Part shown: in pieces, positions 33,130 through 44,099 of the stretch
Layout: the number at the start of each line of letters is the position of its first letter
Position numbering within the stretch: position 1 is the stretch's first letter
Source of the DNA: Diplonema japonicum
Lineage: Eukaryota > Euglenozoa > Diplonemea > Diplonemida > Diplonemidae
DNA: 64,000 nt
NCBI GenBank assembly: GCA_964019335.1
Contig: OZ025735.1
Location: 62,001 to 126,000, forward strand
Direction: 5' to 3'
Program-made: the position numbers and the translations under genes
The notes under the pieces: generated by a model
Seen by the model: only the letters and a program-made list of their open reading frames with translations
What the model was told of the DNA's origin: nothing
Databases searched by the model: none

Positions 33130-34726
33130 ATGGTTGGGATGGTGCATGAGCCGAGGCAGCTGCTGCAGCACCCCTGCACGGAGTCTGGGGCGTTTATGCC
33201 CATTTCGGTGCCTGCGTCGGTATTCTACCCAGAGGACGCGCGGACCAGCTTCACAGAGGTGCGCGGCTCACCTGAAGACCCCACAACGAACATCTGGGAA
33301 TATATTAACCGCAGCAGCTCTGGTGCTGTCCCCCAAACCCCGCCTCATAACAGAGAGAACAACAGCGCAGCGTCGAACTGGTCGCACCAACCTTATCCCG
33401 ACGTTGAGACTGTCAATGTTCACAGCTCCACAAGCAGAAGCCCTTCACGGGAAAGTGGGCACATCTCACTACCCGAAGTCCCTGAGTGCATCCAGAAGAT
33501 GATCACAAAAATGCCCGAAGTGACGGACAAGAAGAAAGACGCGAAAGAGGTGATCCGGTACATGAAGGACATCTCTACCTACGACACAGCGTGCGAGTTC
33601 GTGGTCAGCAAGATGAACAACGGGGATGTGTGTCCGTCGATGTGGTGGAAGCTTTGCTTAGAGCTGGCGGAATTGTACAAAAAGGGGCATCTGCCGCAGG
33701 CCAGGATATGGCTTTGCTTGACAATCGGATTGCTACCAGGTGGTGCGACGGGTTGGACGGAACTAGCGAAAATAGAAGAAGACCTGAACCAGATAGCCAT
33801 GGCTAAAGCATTGTTCAAGATGGGGCTGCAGATGTGCGTGGGGCCCGAGAGATGCACACTGTCGGTGAAAGCAATGCGACTCCTAGAGCTCTTCCCGCAT
33901 GAGGGCAGTGATTTACTTGTAAGGAAAATACTCGGCGATGCAGTACGTGACCTGCCACCAGAGAAGTCATGGAAAGTCTTACTTGAAGGCACTCTTTACG
34001 AAGCGCGGAAGGGAAATGACAAAGCTGCAAGTGCCATTATGGCATGCATCATGGATGCTGTCCCCCGCCAAGGCACTGTTTACCTTGAAGCTGCAAAGCT
34101 GCATGAAAAGAACGGAAATTACAAAAGTGCCATTGAAATCGTGAAGCGAGGCCTCAAAGCGAACCCGAAGTTCGGGCCGCTCGTTTTCTACGGGATCCGC
34201 TTTCTCGAGAAACAAGCCTGGGCAGAATATTACGAAGGGGAAAAGTACAACGAAGGCAGACGGAAGGCTTACAATAAAAGCGGACGGGCGTCCATGGCAG
34301 ACAAGGTACAAACAAAAAAAAAAAAACAAAAAAAAAAAAATAATAATAATAATAATAATAAAAACAGCTATTTGACTTAGCGGAGATACAAGAGCAGGAG
34401 TACAGGTCTATAGATCTGACGCCCTTACACGATTTTAGAAAAGAAGCGAAGAAGTATATGTGTTCGGAGCTGGTGTGGAAACTGCACTTTGAGGTAGCAC
34501 AGGCTGAGGAGCGGGCGGCGCAGTACACAGGTGCGCGGCGCTCCTTCAGCATGGCGTTTCAAGAGTGCCTACCGAATCTGAAATGGAAAGTCCTCGTAGG
34601 CGGTGCAAGGATGGAGCTTGCCAAGGGCAGTCAGACTGTCGCCCTGTTGACTCTGACGGCGGCGTTCAACATCCTGAAGCCAGACCAGAACAAAACAATG
34701 GTATTTAACAAAAAAACAAGAACCCC

Positions 34727-34757
<31 letters not shown>

Positions 34758-35730
34758 ACACGCTCTATGCTTTGTCGCATGGACATTGGTCACTCTGCCC
34801 CCCCCCCCCTTTTTTGCTTTCTCCCCTTTCCCCCTCCTAAATTTTACCCCCCCCCCCCACACACAACACAGTCAATCGTAAAATTAGAACTGGCACGATA
34901 CTACGAGTACACAGGGCACCTCGATATGGCAAGGGACACCTTGCTGGACGCACAGGTACAAGATTTCTTTTTTTTTTTGTAAAATTCCTTAATAACAGGG
35001 CGGGGACTGGAGGGCATACCTCGAACAGGTGTCTTTAGAACTGCGATCGGGGGACGGGGTAAAGAAGGCTTTGGAAGTCGCAAGGCGCGGGGTGAGAAGC
35101 TTCAAGTCGTCGGCGAGGCTGTGGGCCATCATTATCCAACTAACGAACGAGCTGGGCAAAACAGGCGGTGGGAACCCCACAGCGTTGGCGGAGTTCGAAA
35201 ACAGCAAGTTCAGCGTCAGGAAAGCTGGCGAAGTTTGGTGCGAAGGTGCAAGGATCCACATGGACCCACTGCAACCCCATTTGTTTAATCTCGATACGGC
35301 CGAGGAGTACCTTAGAAGCGCAATGAGGTACACACCTCAATACGGTGATTCTTTTATAGAAATGGCAAAACTGTGTTTTTTGAAGTACGGGAAAACAGGC
35401 CCTTGGGTCAACTCGCTGATGAGTGGGCTTGCTCTTGCAGAACCCAACTATGGACCGTTGTGGCAGGCGTGCAAGCATTCACCGTTGTTGACGTGCCAGG
35501 AGGTTCTGGTGCACGCGATGCAGCTCTTGCAGACGGAGTTGCATATTTACTCTGAGTTCTTTACTCCTTTGTTGCTTCCATCTACCGTGCGGTTACCACT
35601 CGACGATTTCCCACCCTGGTTGTTTACAACTGCGCTGCCTTCGGTTACTTATCAATTCCGTTTTCTTGCAACTCTTCCAAACGCGACCAGAAGACGGCTT
35701 ATCTTTGGGTGCGAGCCTATTACTTCGTGA
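33130..35730 (+). CDS. HAT/TPR-repeat protein, probably RNA-processing type
   Basis: Exons are 33130-34305, 34368-34700, 34872-34955 and 34999-35730, giving 774 aa. The introns are 62, 171 and 43 nt; the first ends in a TAA repeat and A run, the second is C- and CA-rich. After a proline-rich N terminus of about 110 residues, the rest is tandem helical pairs of HAT/TPR type (e.g. ARLWAIIIQLTNELG, GDSFIEMAKLCF, PNYGPLWQACKHSP). Such repeats occur in Prp6-type splicing factors and other RNA-processing scaffolds, but I cannot decide which ortholog this is. A decayed copy of its 5' end lies 0.6-1.1 kb upstream. Confidence 0.75.
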
Positions 35731-36740
35731 GGAACTTAAGAAAACAAAAAAAAAAAAAAAACAAAAAAAGAAAAAATGCTTATTCTGGGGGGTATTCAGT
35801 GGATGTGCCTGTCTTCGAGATTTTTTTTTTCTTCCTTTTTTTTATTTTTTTATTTATTTCTTCCTTTTTTTTTTTATATCATTTCTTTGAGGGAAAAGAA
35901 AAAAAAAAATCAAAACATAAAAAAAAAAAAAAATTAAAAAAAAAAACTTAAAAAAAAAAACAAAAAAAAGCAAAAAAAAAAAAAATAAAAAACAAAAAAA
36001 AAAAGCGAGAAATCTTTATTTAAAAAAAAAAAACAAAAAAGGAAAGAGGGAAAAAAAATGAAGGGACGAAACAAAATTTCTTTTTTAATCTGTTCCCCCC
36101 CCCTTTTTTTTCTTTTTTTGTGTGATGAGATTGTTTATACCTGTGGTATTTTTTTTTTTTTCTATTATTAAAAATCTTTTTTTTTTCATTTGTTATTTAC
36201 ATCTTAAACTTTTTTTTTATATAGGTGCATGTTTGCATGCGTCTATCTGGGGGGGGGGATTTTATTTAAAGAATGTGTCAATAAAATGAAGAAGAACCAT
36301 TTTTTTTCAATTTTTAAAAAAGAAGCGAAATAGAAAAAATGAAGAAACTCCCTCCCCCCCTCCCTCCCCTGTCCGACGACTAGCCCTCAGGTATGAAAGA
36401 AACAGGAAAAAGTAAAGGTGGAAAAGAAAAAAAAAAATACTGGTGACTGAGAATTTGTGCGACCAAAAGAAGAAAAAAAAAAAAAATATTACGAGAAAAT
36501 GGAACCTTTTTTTGTAGTACCTGGTTAGCTATGAGGAGGGAACCACCAGAAGGTAAAATCGTAGCACGGCAACAACAGCTAGCACCTAGGTTCAAACCCC
36601 CCCCCCCCCCCCCCCCCACACACACTGACCTATGTCTTGAAGAGAGACGGTGTGTGGGGGAAAAAAAAACTTAAAAATTTGATTCAATAAAAGTGCTTTA
36701 GGAGGTCGCTGCTCGCTTTTAGTTGCTGTCCTTTTCACCT

Positions 36741-36774
<34 letters not shown>

Positions 36775-37619
36775 CCCTGAAGGCTAGATCTTGTTTTTTA
36801 ACGAGAACTTGGGACCCCTTTCTACAGACCCCCGTCCCTACCTCCTTTTTTTTTTTTTTTTTTTTAAACTCTCCGAAGGATAGGGGTAACGCCAGTGAAG
36901 ATGAAAGAAAAAAAAAAAAAAAGGAAAGGAAAGGGAAAACAGAAAAAAAGAAGAAGAAATAGAAGAGAAAAAAAAAAAGAGAAGGAAACAAAAAACTCTA
37001 TTTTTTATTTTTTGAATGTAAAAATGCCCGCCAATGCACCACCATTGCAGAACCTTCCAGTCCTCACTCTTTCCCCCCCACCCTTTTTTTTTTCTTTTTT
37101 TTTCTGTTCCCTTGTACAGGACTTTAGCCATCTTTTTTTTTTCCCCCCCTCCACCCTGTTGTTTTTAGATGTTCTGTAAATCCCCCTCTACTTGGCTTTT
37201 TTTCCCCCTCTTTCTTTTCTAGGCGATCCTGTCACATACTGCAGGTTCCCTTCAAAGGCATCTTTCTTTTTGGTGAGCGCGAAAACGCAAACTAAATGTC
37301 TAGTTTTTTTTTTCCCCCTCTTTTTTTTTTTCTTTTTTGAGGCAGGAAGGGCAAGGAAGCACTGGTATCCATTCTTTAAAAAAGAAAAAGAAGAAAAGAA
37401 AAAAAAAGAGTTTGGCCCCACCTACATGTGGGTTGTGGATGGGGCGACTGCGTGGTAAAATGCTAATGTTTTCTTTTTTTTGCAAGTTTTCAGGGCTAAA
37501 AAAAAAAAAAATACCCAGCCTCTTTCTTTATTTATTTTTTTTGTGCAGGGCTGAGAGTACCGGTTACTTAGGAGGGAGAAACAAAAAAGAAGAACGAAAC
37601 AGAAGAAAAACGAAGGTAA
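35731..37619. other. Intergenic, extreme low complexity
   Basis: Long A and T runs with interspersed C and G runs. All open frames here are poly-Lys or poly-Phe artefacts. The 47-nt repeat recurs at 36777-36823. No gene seen. Confidence 0.6.
36777..36823 (+). repeat. 47-nt dispersed repeat, copy 2
   Basis: Same as 32566-32612 except one C/T difference (GATCTT versus GATCTC). Confidence 0.6.
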
Positions 37620-38101
37620 TTAACCCTTAGGCAGCCAAGGGGCAGGGGGGGGGGGGGGGGGGGGGGGGGTCATATTAGCCTTAAAACGTCGATATGATTC
37701 GTCACTTTTTTTTTGCAAGCTTTGCCAAAAAAAAACAGCCCCCCCAAAAAAATAGGTTTTTGTGCTTTTGGCGCTTTATTGTGGCATGTGGTTCCGGGTG
37801 GGCCTACTTTTGCCCCTAGGCACACAATTTTGAGAAAATTTCAATTTCCCCCCCCCCCCCCCCCCATACACCCCAACAAATGCTAAGAGTCGTGTATATC
37901 CCCCCCGCAAAAATGGGAGTGGGGCACAAAAATGGATGGAAGAGGGTTGATGCATATGCGTCATGCCAACACCCGATGCACGCCTCCTATCAGACTCTCC
38001 TATAACATTAGTTCTGCCGAACGACAGTTGTCCACGAACTTCGTGCGGGTGAACATAAGTTTCCCTACCTATTAACTGAATTCTGGCTGCCTAAGGGTTA
38101 A
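37620..38101. mobile_element. piggyBac-type MITE flanked by TTAA
   Basis: TTAA target sites at 37620-37623 and 38098-38101 bound a 474-bp non-coding element. Its 14-bp terminal inverted repeats are CCCTTAGGCAGCCA and TGGCTGCCTAAGGG. The TTAA duplication with CCC...GGG ends is the hallmark of the piggyBac superfamily. There is no transposase, so it is non-autonomous. The interior holds long G and C runs. Confidence 0.75.
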
Positions 38102-39152
38102 AAAAAAAAATGAAAGAATATGCTCAACCTTCAAGAAAAAAAAGATAAGGGGGGGGGGGGGGGGTAAGGGAGCGAAACCCCAACAATCGACTGAAGAGGC
38201 ATCTCTGGCTTAGATACTAGGGGTAAAAAAAAAATTCACTTTTTAAAGAGAAGTTTTTAGATCTATTGGGGCGACACCCTGCCATTTAATAAGGAGGGGG
38301 GGAAAAGAGAAAGAAAGAAGGAAAAAAAAAAAAAAAAAAAGAGGGGGTAAATGTGAACATTGTTGGGCGCCATTCTACAGATTTGATTTGGCTGATGCAC
38401 AACAAGAGAAAAGAGAGAAAAAGATCAAACCAACATTGTTCCCCCCAATACAATTGTTCTTTTTTTTTTTTTTATAATATTTTTTTATTACCCCACCCTT
38501 TTTTTTTTCTCCCCCCCCCCACTTTAGCGCCCTGCTGCTGGGCATTAGGTAGCGAGAATATAAACTAGAAGGAAAGGAAAAAAAAAAATAATAACTTCCC
38601 CTCGTTTGTTGTGTTACGTAGTCTTCGGTCGAGCCACTTCTGGTAGAGTATAAAATTTTCAAACTAGGCCGGTAGGTAAGTACACCTACCTTCAAAGAAT
38701 AGTCTTGTTGTTTTTCCCCTTCTTCGTTTCATTATAGTTTCGTTGCGCTGAACCCCCCCCTTTTTTTCTTCTTCTCCTTCTTCTTCTTCTTGAGAAAGAC
38801 CGCAGGCATGACAAAGCAAAATTATGGACCCCCCCCCCCCTCCCCCCCACAAACTTCTCCGATAGACTTTTTGCGTCCAAAAAGAAAAAATTCTTTTTTT
38901 TTTCTAAATTATTTCCTCCAGTTGTTTACAGAAACTTGAAATTGTTCATATCTGTGCACAGCAAAGTTCATAGCCGAGTGGCATTGGGGGGGGATCCGTT
39001 GTACAGAGTCTATAAGGGAGGAAGAAAAAAAAAAGGTAGGGTGGAAAAAAAAAAATCATTTGATTGTCATGGTTGCGGTTTCATTTCTCTTTTTTTTTCT
39101 CTTTTTTTTTTGTCTTCTTTTCTTTTCTTTTCTTTTCTTTTCTTTTCTTTTC

Positions 39153-39188
<36 letters not shown>

Positions 39189-39257
39189 AAAACCATGATT
39201 AAGGAATAGTTGGTAAAAGGTGGCTTTTATTTTCACGATACTCCAAAAACACTTTCA

Positions 39258-39296
<39 letters not shown>

Positions 39297-39305
39297 TAAT
39301 AAGGC

Positions 39306-39344
<39 letters not shown>

Positions 39345-39347
39345 AAA
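38102..39347. other. Intergenic low-complexity region with microsatellites
   Basis: Contains a TTTTC pentanucleotide array (39117-39174), an AT repeat (39267-39292) and a long A run just before the next ATG. No gene seen. Confidence 0.55.
39117..39174. repeat. (TTTTC)n microsatellite
   Basis: About eleven tandem TTTTC units. It could serve as pyrimidine tract for the gene starting at 39348. Confidence 0.8.
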
Positions 39348-39982
39348 ATGTCTATTTATTTAAAAATTGTGGCAATAATGTCGGTGGTGGTGATTGGGTG
39401 CGAGGCAGCTGGGGAAGAAACAGTATGGCACGCGAGAAAAAAAAAGAAAAAAAAAAATCACAGTTTTCATGGACATGGAACCTTAACGGGTGCGGGAACG
39501 ATGCTGCAGACGACCACCCTTCCGAAGCAAATGCTTGCCTGACACAATTCAACAGGGCGACGAACGGGACGAATGTGTTCATGCAATGCGACATGGACTA
39601 CTGCACCTGCGCAAGCAAGGACACCCCCTCTGCGTGGGACGCTTCCAACGGCGTCTGCACTCTTGACGCCAACCACTGTGGTGTAGACTGCGGGTGCCTG
39701 GAAAGGTGCTACAAACCTTTCATGAACTGCACCTGGACCACCCTCGTTTCACATCTTCAAGCCGACGAGTGCAAGACCTCTGGCCTCCTCGACTGCATCC
39801 TTGGAACTCACGAAGAATTCGTAGAGGAGTGCAAGCGGGGGGTGCGCGATGGGCGTATTTCTTGGTCAGAAACCCCTACCCCGAAGGACTGCAATGAAAA
39901 CGCAATCTGTGCAGGAAACTCGCTTTCCCCACTTGGATTCATGGCTGTTATCATTACCGTCATTTTGGTGATATTTGGGTAG
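39348..39982 (+). CDS. Cysteine-rich secreted or surface protein, 197 aa
   Basis: Exons are 39348-39422 and 39464-39982. The 41-nt intron starts GTATGG and is A-rich before CACAG. A signal peptide (IVAIMSVVVIGCEA) leads into a domain with about 18 cysteines (e.g. CDMDYCTCAS, CGVDCGCLERCYKPFMNC). The chain ends in a hydrophobic tail (PLGFMAVIITVILVIFG) with nothing after it. That tail is either a membrane anchor or a GPI-attachment signal, implying a cell-surface location. No family recognised. Confidence 0.7.
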
Positions 39983-39986
39983 ATGG

Positions 39987-40018
<32 letters not shown>

Positions 40019-40206
40019 ATTGCCTGCCAACCCAAAATCCGATGGGGCTGACAGTGTAAAAAATTCTGATCAGACGGAGGGGGAGAGCAAAAAATAAAGG
40101 GGGGGGGGAGAGGAGAGAAGTATTATGGGGCTGAATAGTTTCGCGCAGTTTTCTTTTTTTTTTTTTTGTTTCCAGGGGGTGGGGAAAACCCCCAGGAAAA
40201 TAAAGT

Positions 40207-40249
<43 letters not shown>

Positions 40250-40673
40250 GGTCGAATGGTCATAAGAAAAACGCGTAGTTTTTTTATTCTTCATATTCTT
40301 CTTCCCCCCCGCTCCCCCCTTTTTTTCTTTTTCCTTTCTTCTATTCTTTTTTTTGCATACTTCTTGATGCTCCCGTGGTTGGCCCCTTTTTTTTTACTCT
40401 TTCATTTCTTTTTTTTTCCCCCCTCCTCCCTTTCTTTTCTCATCTCACTGGTGTGTGCTCATAAGAAAAAAAAAAAAGAGCTAACCTACGTGTGTGGTAT
40501 CAACAGGGCAAAAAGGGGCAGGATAAAGAAAGGGGCGGGGGGGGAAAAAAAAATTGGAAAAAAAAAACTTTCCCCGCCCTCTTAACATGTACATAGCAGG
40601 GTCCCGAAGGCCTTACTTTATTTGGAAGAAGGGAAACAAAGGGAGGAGCAGCGAAAGGGATAGGGGTTTTGCC

Positions 40674-40708
<35 letters not shown>

Positions 40709-40987
40709 CCCTTAGGTGAGTAGTGTGTTAGCACTTCTCCCCTCTCATCATTTGTGGTTTCTTTTTCTCCTTCTTTTGTTTGCAAAATTAAATCTTTGAC
40801 TTGTTTTGACAAAAAGAAAGGGGAACGTTGGATATATGTTACGGGTTATAAGCTTTCCCCAGGTTTTATACCCCGGCACTTACAAACAACGACCGGTTCC
40901 TTTTTTTTTTTTTTTTTTTCTTTTTTCTTTTTTTCTTCTTCTTCTTTTCTTCCTTTTATCTTTTCGACTGTTTTGGTCCCCCCGCGC

Positions 40988-41020
<33 letters not shown>

Positions 41021-41852
41021 CTGTTTCCTTCCTCTCCTTTTTAAAAAAGGGGGTACCAAAAGAGAAAAGAAAAGGTTTTTAAAAAAAAAAAAGTTGAGAA
41101 TGAGAAATAAAAAGAACTGGATTCTGACATGGTCACCATTAGAGAAACACGTGAGAGGGGGGCAAAAAAAAATATAGAAAAAATAGAGGGTATAAAAAAA
41201 ATCGAAATCCGTAACCCCATCCCCCCCTTTTTTTGTTCTACCCTTCTCTCAGGAAAAAGAAAAAAAAAACAACCCATCAGACAATAAAGGGAGGGAATTG
41301 AAGATGAAGGTATAAAAAAAAGAGAAAAAAAAGTTCCCCTTTCCGGACCCCCTGGTCCCCCTCCAGTTCTAACCACTTTATTCTTCGCTCCTCCGCCTCC
41401 CCTTTTTTTTTCTATTCTTTTTTTTTTTTGACCCCCTGCATTACCCATGCATGACGGGAAGGGATCATGAGAAGACAAAGGAGAGGAGGGTAAAAAAGAA
41501 AAAAAAAGAAGGAATAAAAAAAAATTTTAAAAAAAGGAACAACGCAAAAGAGATGAATGAATACTTCCTCTTTTTTTCTCTTTTTTCTCTTTTTTCTTTC
41601 TTCTTTTTTTTTTAAAATACTTTCTCTCGCTTCCCCCATCCCCCCCCCCCCCCCCCCCCCCCATTCACTTCTTCCATGTCAAGGAAAAAAAAAAAAAAAA
41701 ACAGGGAGGAAAAAAACCGGAGAGCGTTTCCGTGTTTTACCTTTCCCTTTTTTTTTCTCTTTCGTTTTCATTTTTTTTTTTCTTCTCATTCTTAGGGGGG
41801 AAAAAAAAAGGAGGGGAAGGGGGAAAAAAAAAAAAAAAAAAAAAAAAATCAC
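39983..41852. other. Intergenic, extreme low complexity
   Basis: A, T, C and G runs only; the acceptor tract of the next gene lies at 41727-41795. No gene or RNA seen. Confidence 0.55.
41727..41795 (+). promoter_or_regulatory. Trans-splicing acceptor for the acyltransferase gene
   Basis: T-rich tract ending TTCTCATTCTTAG at 41795. Confidence 0.6.
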
Positions 41853-43475
41853 ATGGACTTACCAAACACACCGACATGGGCACAGTGCATAATAGGAATC
41901 GGTGTTTTCTCCGTCCTTTGGGAACGATGGTGCCAGCTGAAAGCGGTAGAAGCCGAGAGAAAGTCTACAGAACCCAAGGGCGCGACACCCAACCCGTTCA
42001 TGAGCCTCAGGGCCGTTAACTACTACAGGTGGAGGTACATCTGGCCGGGCATCTTCCTCATCCCTCTGCGACTGGTCGGGACGATATCTCTACTGATCGC
42101 AGCCAGCATGGCAGGTTACATCGCATGCCTAGGACACGACAAAAACAAACCAATGAAAGGCGTGAGAAAATTTTTAATGTCGACATGCTCAACAGTTGCG
42201 GCAAGGGGTATCCTAGCGTGCCTTGGTTTCTACAATATCAAGGTCAAGGGCAAGGCTCACCCAAACGCGCATGTTATAGTGGGAAACCATCGAGGGCCAT
42301 TCGAGGGTATATACCTTGTTGCAGCACACAACTGCTGTTTAGTGTCCGCCGCCGAAAATAGGTTCCCTATTGTCAAGCACGCCATGGACGGGCTACAGTT
42401 TATCTTCGTCCACCGTAAAGGAAAAGGAAGAGGAGAGGTAATAGAAACCATCAAAAAACGCGCCACGGAACCAGGCTGGCCGGCTGTGGCAATGTTCCCA
42501 GAGGGTACCACTACCAACGGAAAAGCGCTAATCAAATTCAAAAAAGGTGCGTTTTTAGCAGGCGTACCTGTTCAGCCTGTTGCGTTTGAGTTTCCAAACT
42601 CTGAAGTCGACATTGACCCCTCATGGGTGTTTGGTGTGCACGGGCCTTCTAGCGGGCTTGCTACCGTTGTGTTGCGGCTGATGTCGTCATGGTCGAATCC
42701 TATGACGGTGTCGTACTTACCGTTGGCGGTCCCGTCGGAGGCTGAGATAAAGGACCCCATGATGTTTGCAGAGAGGGTCAGAAGGGACATTGCAAAAACC
42801 TTGAAAATCCCATGCACCGAACACGCACAGGAAGACGTCATCCTCGCTGCCTCCGCCATGAAACAAAACCTCAGCCCCTCCGATGCTGTCGTTGAATTCG
42901 GCAAATTAAACCGTTTGTTTAATTTAACACTTCCAGACGCAAAGGATTATCTTGAAAAATTCAAAAATCTCGACACAAATGGTGATGGTGAACTCGATGT
43001 GAGGGAGGCTGCGAGGATATTCGGGCTGCCCGAAGATGGTGAGATCCTTAAAGGGCTTTTTTCCGTTCTTAATGAACGGCAGACGGATACCATCAATTTT
43101 AAGGAGTTTGTCATGGGTATGGCAAAGGTGTCAAATTCTCTTTCGTTTGATGAAAAATGTAGTCTTTGCTTTGAGACTTTCGACCTGAGCCATGACGGGG
43201 TCATATCAAGGGAGGAGCTTGGTTGCATGCTCCGGCTTGGGTTTTCTGAGACCACTGAGGAGCAGATCAATTCGTTGTTTGACCGCATCGCCAGCTCCGG
43301 TCCCATTACCTTTACCGTGCTGCGAGAGTTCTTGAGGGAGAACACTTCGTACCTTTACTTGTTTGACTTGTTGCGTGTCGAGGCGGAGGAATCGGGCGGC
43401 GGTCTCGTGCCGGCTGAAAGAAAAACTTCTTTTGTGAGGCACAAAGAAGCACTCTTAAAGGCAGAGGAGGAATAA
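41853..43475 (+). CDS. LPCAT-like lysophospholipid acyltransferase with EF-hands
   Basis: A single exon encodes 540 aa. N-terminal hydrophobic segments (about residues 10-25 and 65-92) anchor it in a membrane, probably the ER. The PlsC-type domain shows motif I as NHRGPFE, that is H-x4-E where the family normally has H-x4-D, and motif III as FPEGTTTNGKAL. Two EF-hands follow, DTNGDGELDVRE and DLSHDGVISREE. This order (acyltransferase then EF-hands) is that of LPCAT1/2 and their protist relatives, which reacylate lysophospholipids, and it suggests calcium control. The Asp-to-Glu change in motif I is conservative but unusual. Confidence 0.85.
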   Translation: MDLPNTPTWAQCIIGIGVFSVLWERWCQLKAVEAERKSTEPKGATPNPFMSLRAVNYYRWRYIWPGIFLIPLRLVGTISLLIAASMAGYIACLGHDKNKPMKGVRKFLMSTCSTVAARGILACLGFYNIKVKGKAHPNAHVIVGNHRGPFEGIYLVAAHNCCLVSAAENRFPIVKHAMDGLQFIFVHRKGKGRGEVIETIKKRATEPGWPAVAMFPEGTTTNGKALIKFKKGAFLAGVPVQPVAFEFPNSEVDIDPSWVFGVHGPSSGLATVVLRLMSSWSNPMTVSYLPLAVPSEAEIKDPMMFAERVRRDIAKTLKIPCTEHAQEDVILAASAMKQNLSPSDAVVEFGKLNRLFNLTLPDAKDYLEKFKNLDTNGDGELDVREAARIFGLPEDGEILKGLFSVLNERQTDTINFKEFVMGMAKVSNSLSFDEKCSLCFETFDLSHDGVISREELGCMLRLGFSETTEEQINSLFDRIASSGPITFTVLREFLRENTSYLYLFDLLRVEAEESGGGLVPAERKTSFVRHKEALLKAEEE

Positions 43476-44099
43476 AAATGGGGGAAAAAATTTTTTTTTT
43501 GTACAATATTTTTTTTTATAAGGGGGTGGGTCCTCAAGTGGGACTTGCCCTTATGCCTCGTTTTTTTTTTTTTTTTTTTTTTTTTTTGGCGAAAAAAAAA
43601 AGTTGTCGCTCTCCCGAACCCTAAACCGTTTAAAAAAAAGAGAAGGGGGGGTAAAGAAACATACATTTTAAAAACCTGGTACTTGTCTTATTTATCGGTG
43701 GGGGGGACAATCCCTTTACTTTTTTTTTCTTATTCTTAGCCTAACCCTTCACATGTGCCAATCTTTGTGGGGAGAAAAAGAAAAAAAAATAGTGTTATTT
43801 TTCACTCTTCAACCCGAACAACCGGGCAGTACCCCCCCCCTTTTTTTCCCTTATTCTTAGCCTTATCTGTGAGACCAAAAGAAAAAAAAAAACACCCTTT
43901 TGATACCACATGCGATGCAGGACACACGTCTCTACTGTTTCTTTCATAAAAACGTTTAAAAAAGAAAGGTTTTAAAAAAAAATTCTTTTTCATTCTTACA
44001 TCTGATCCCATAATTTCATTGAAGGAGGGAGGCGTGGGGAGAGGGGAGGAGGGGGACAATAAATTTAAAAAAAAAAAAAAAAGAGAGACTAACTAAACT
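43476..44099. other. Intergenic region
   Basis: T- and A-run-rich sequence, no gene seen. Confidence 0.5.

Noticed and set aside
36525-36600. TGGTTAGC ... GGTTCAAACCCC, tRNA-like A and B boxes
   Set aside because: Arms do not pair and the spacing does not give a cloverleaf.
35731-41850. Many poly-Lys, poly-Phe and Pro-rich open frames
   Set aside because: They arise from A, T and C homopolymers in intergenic DNA.
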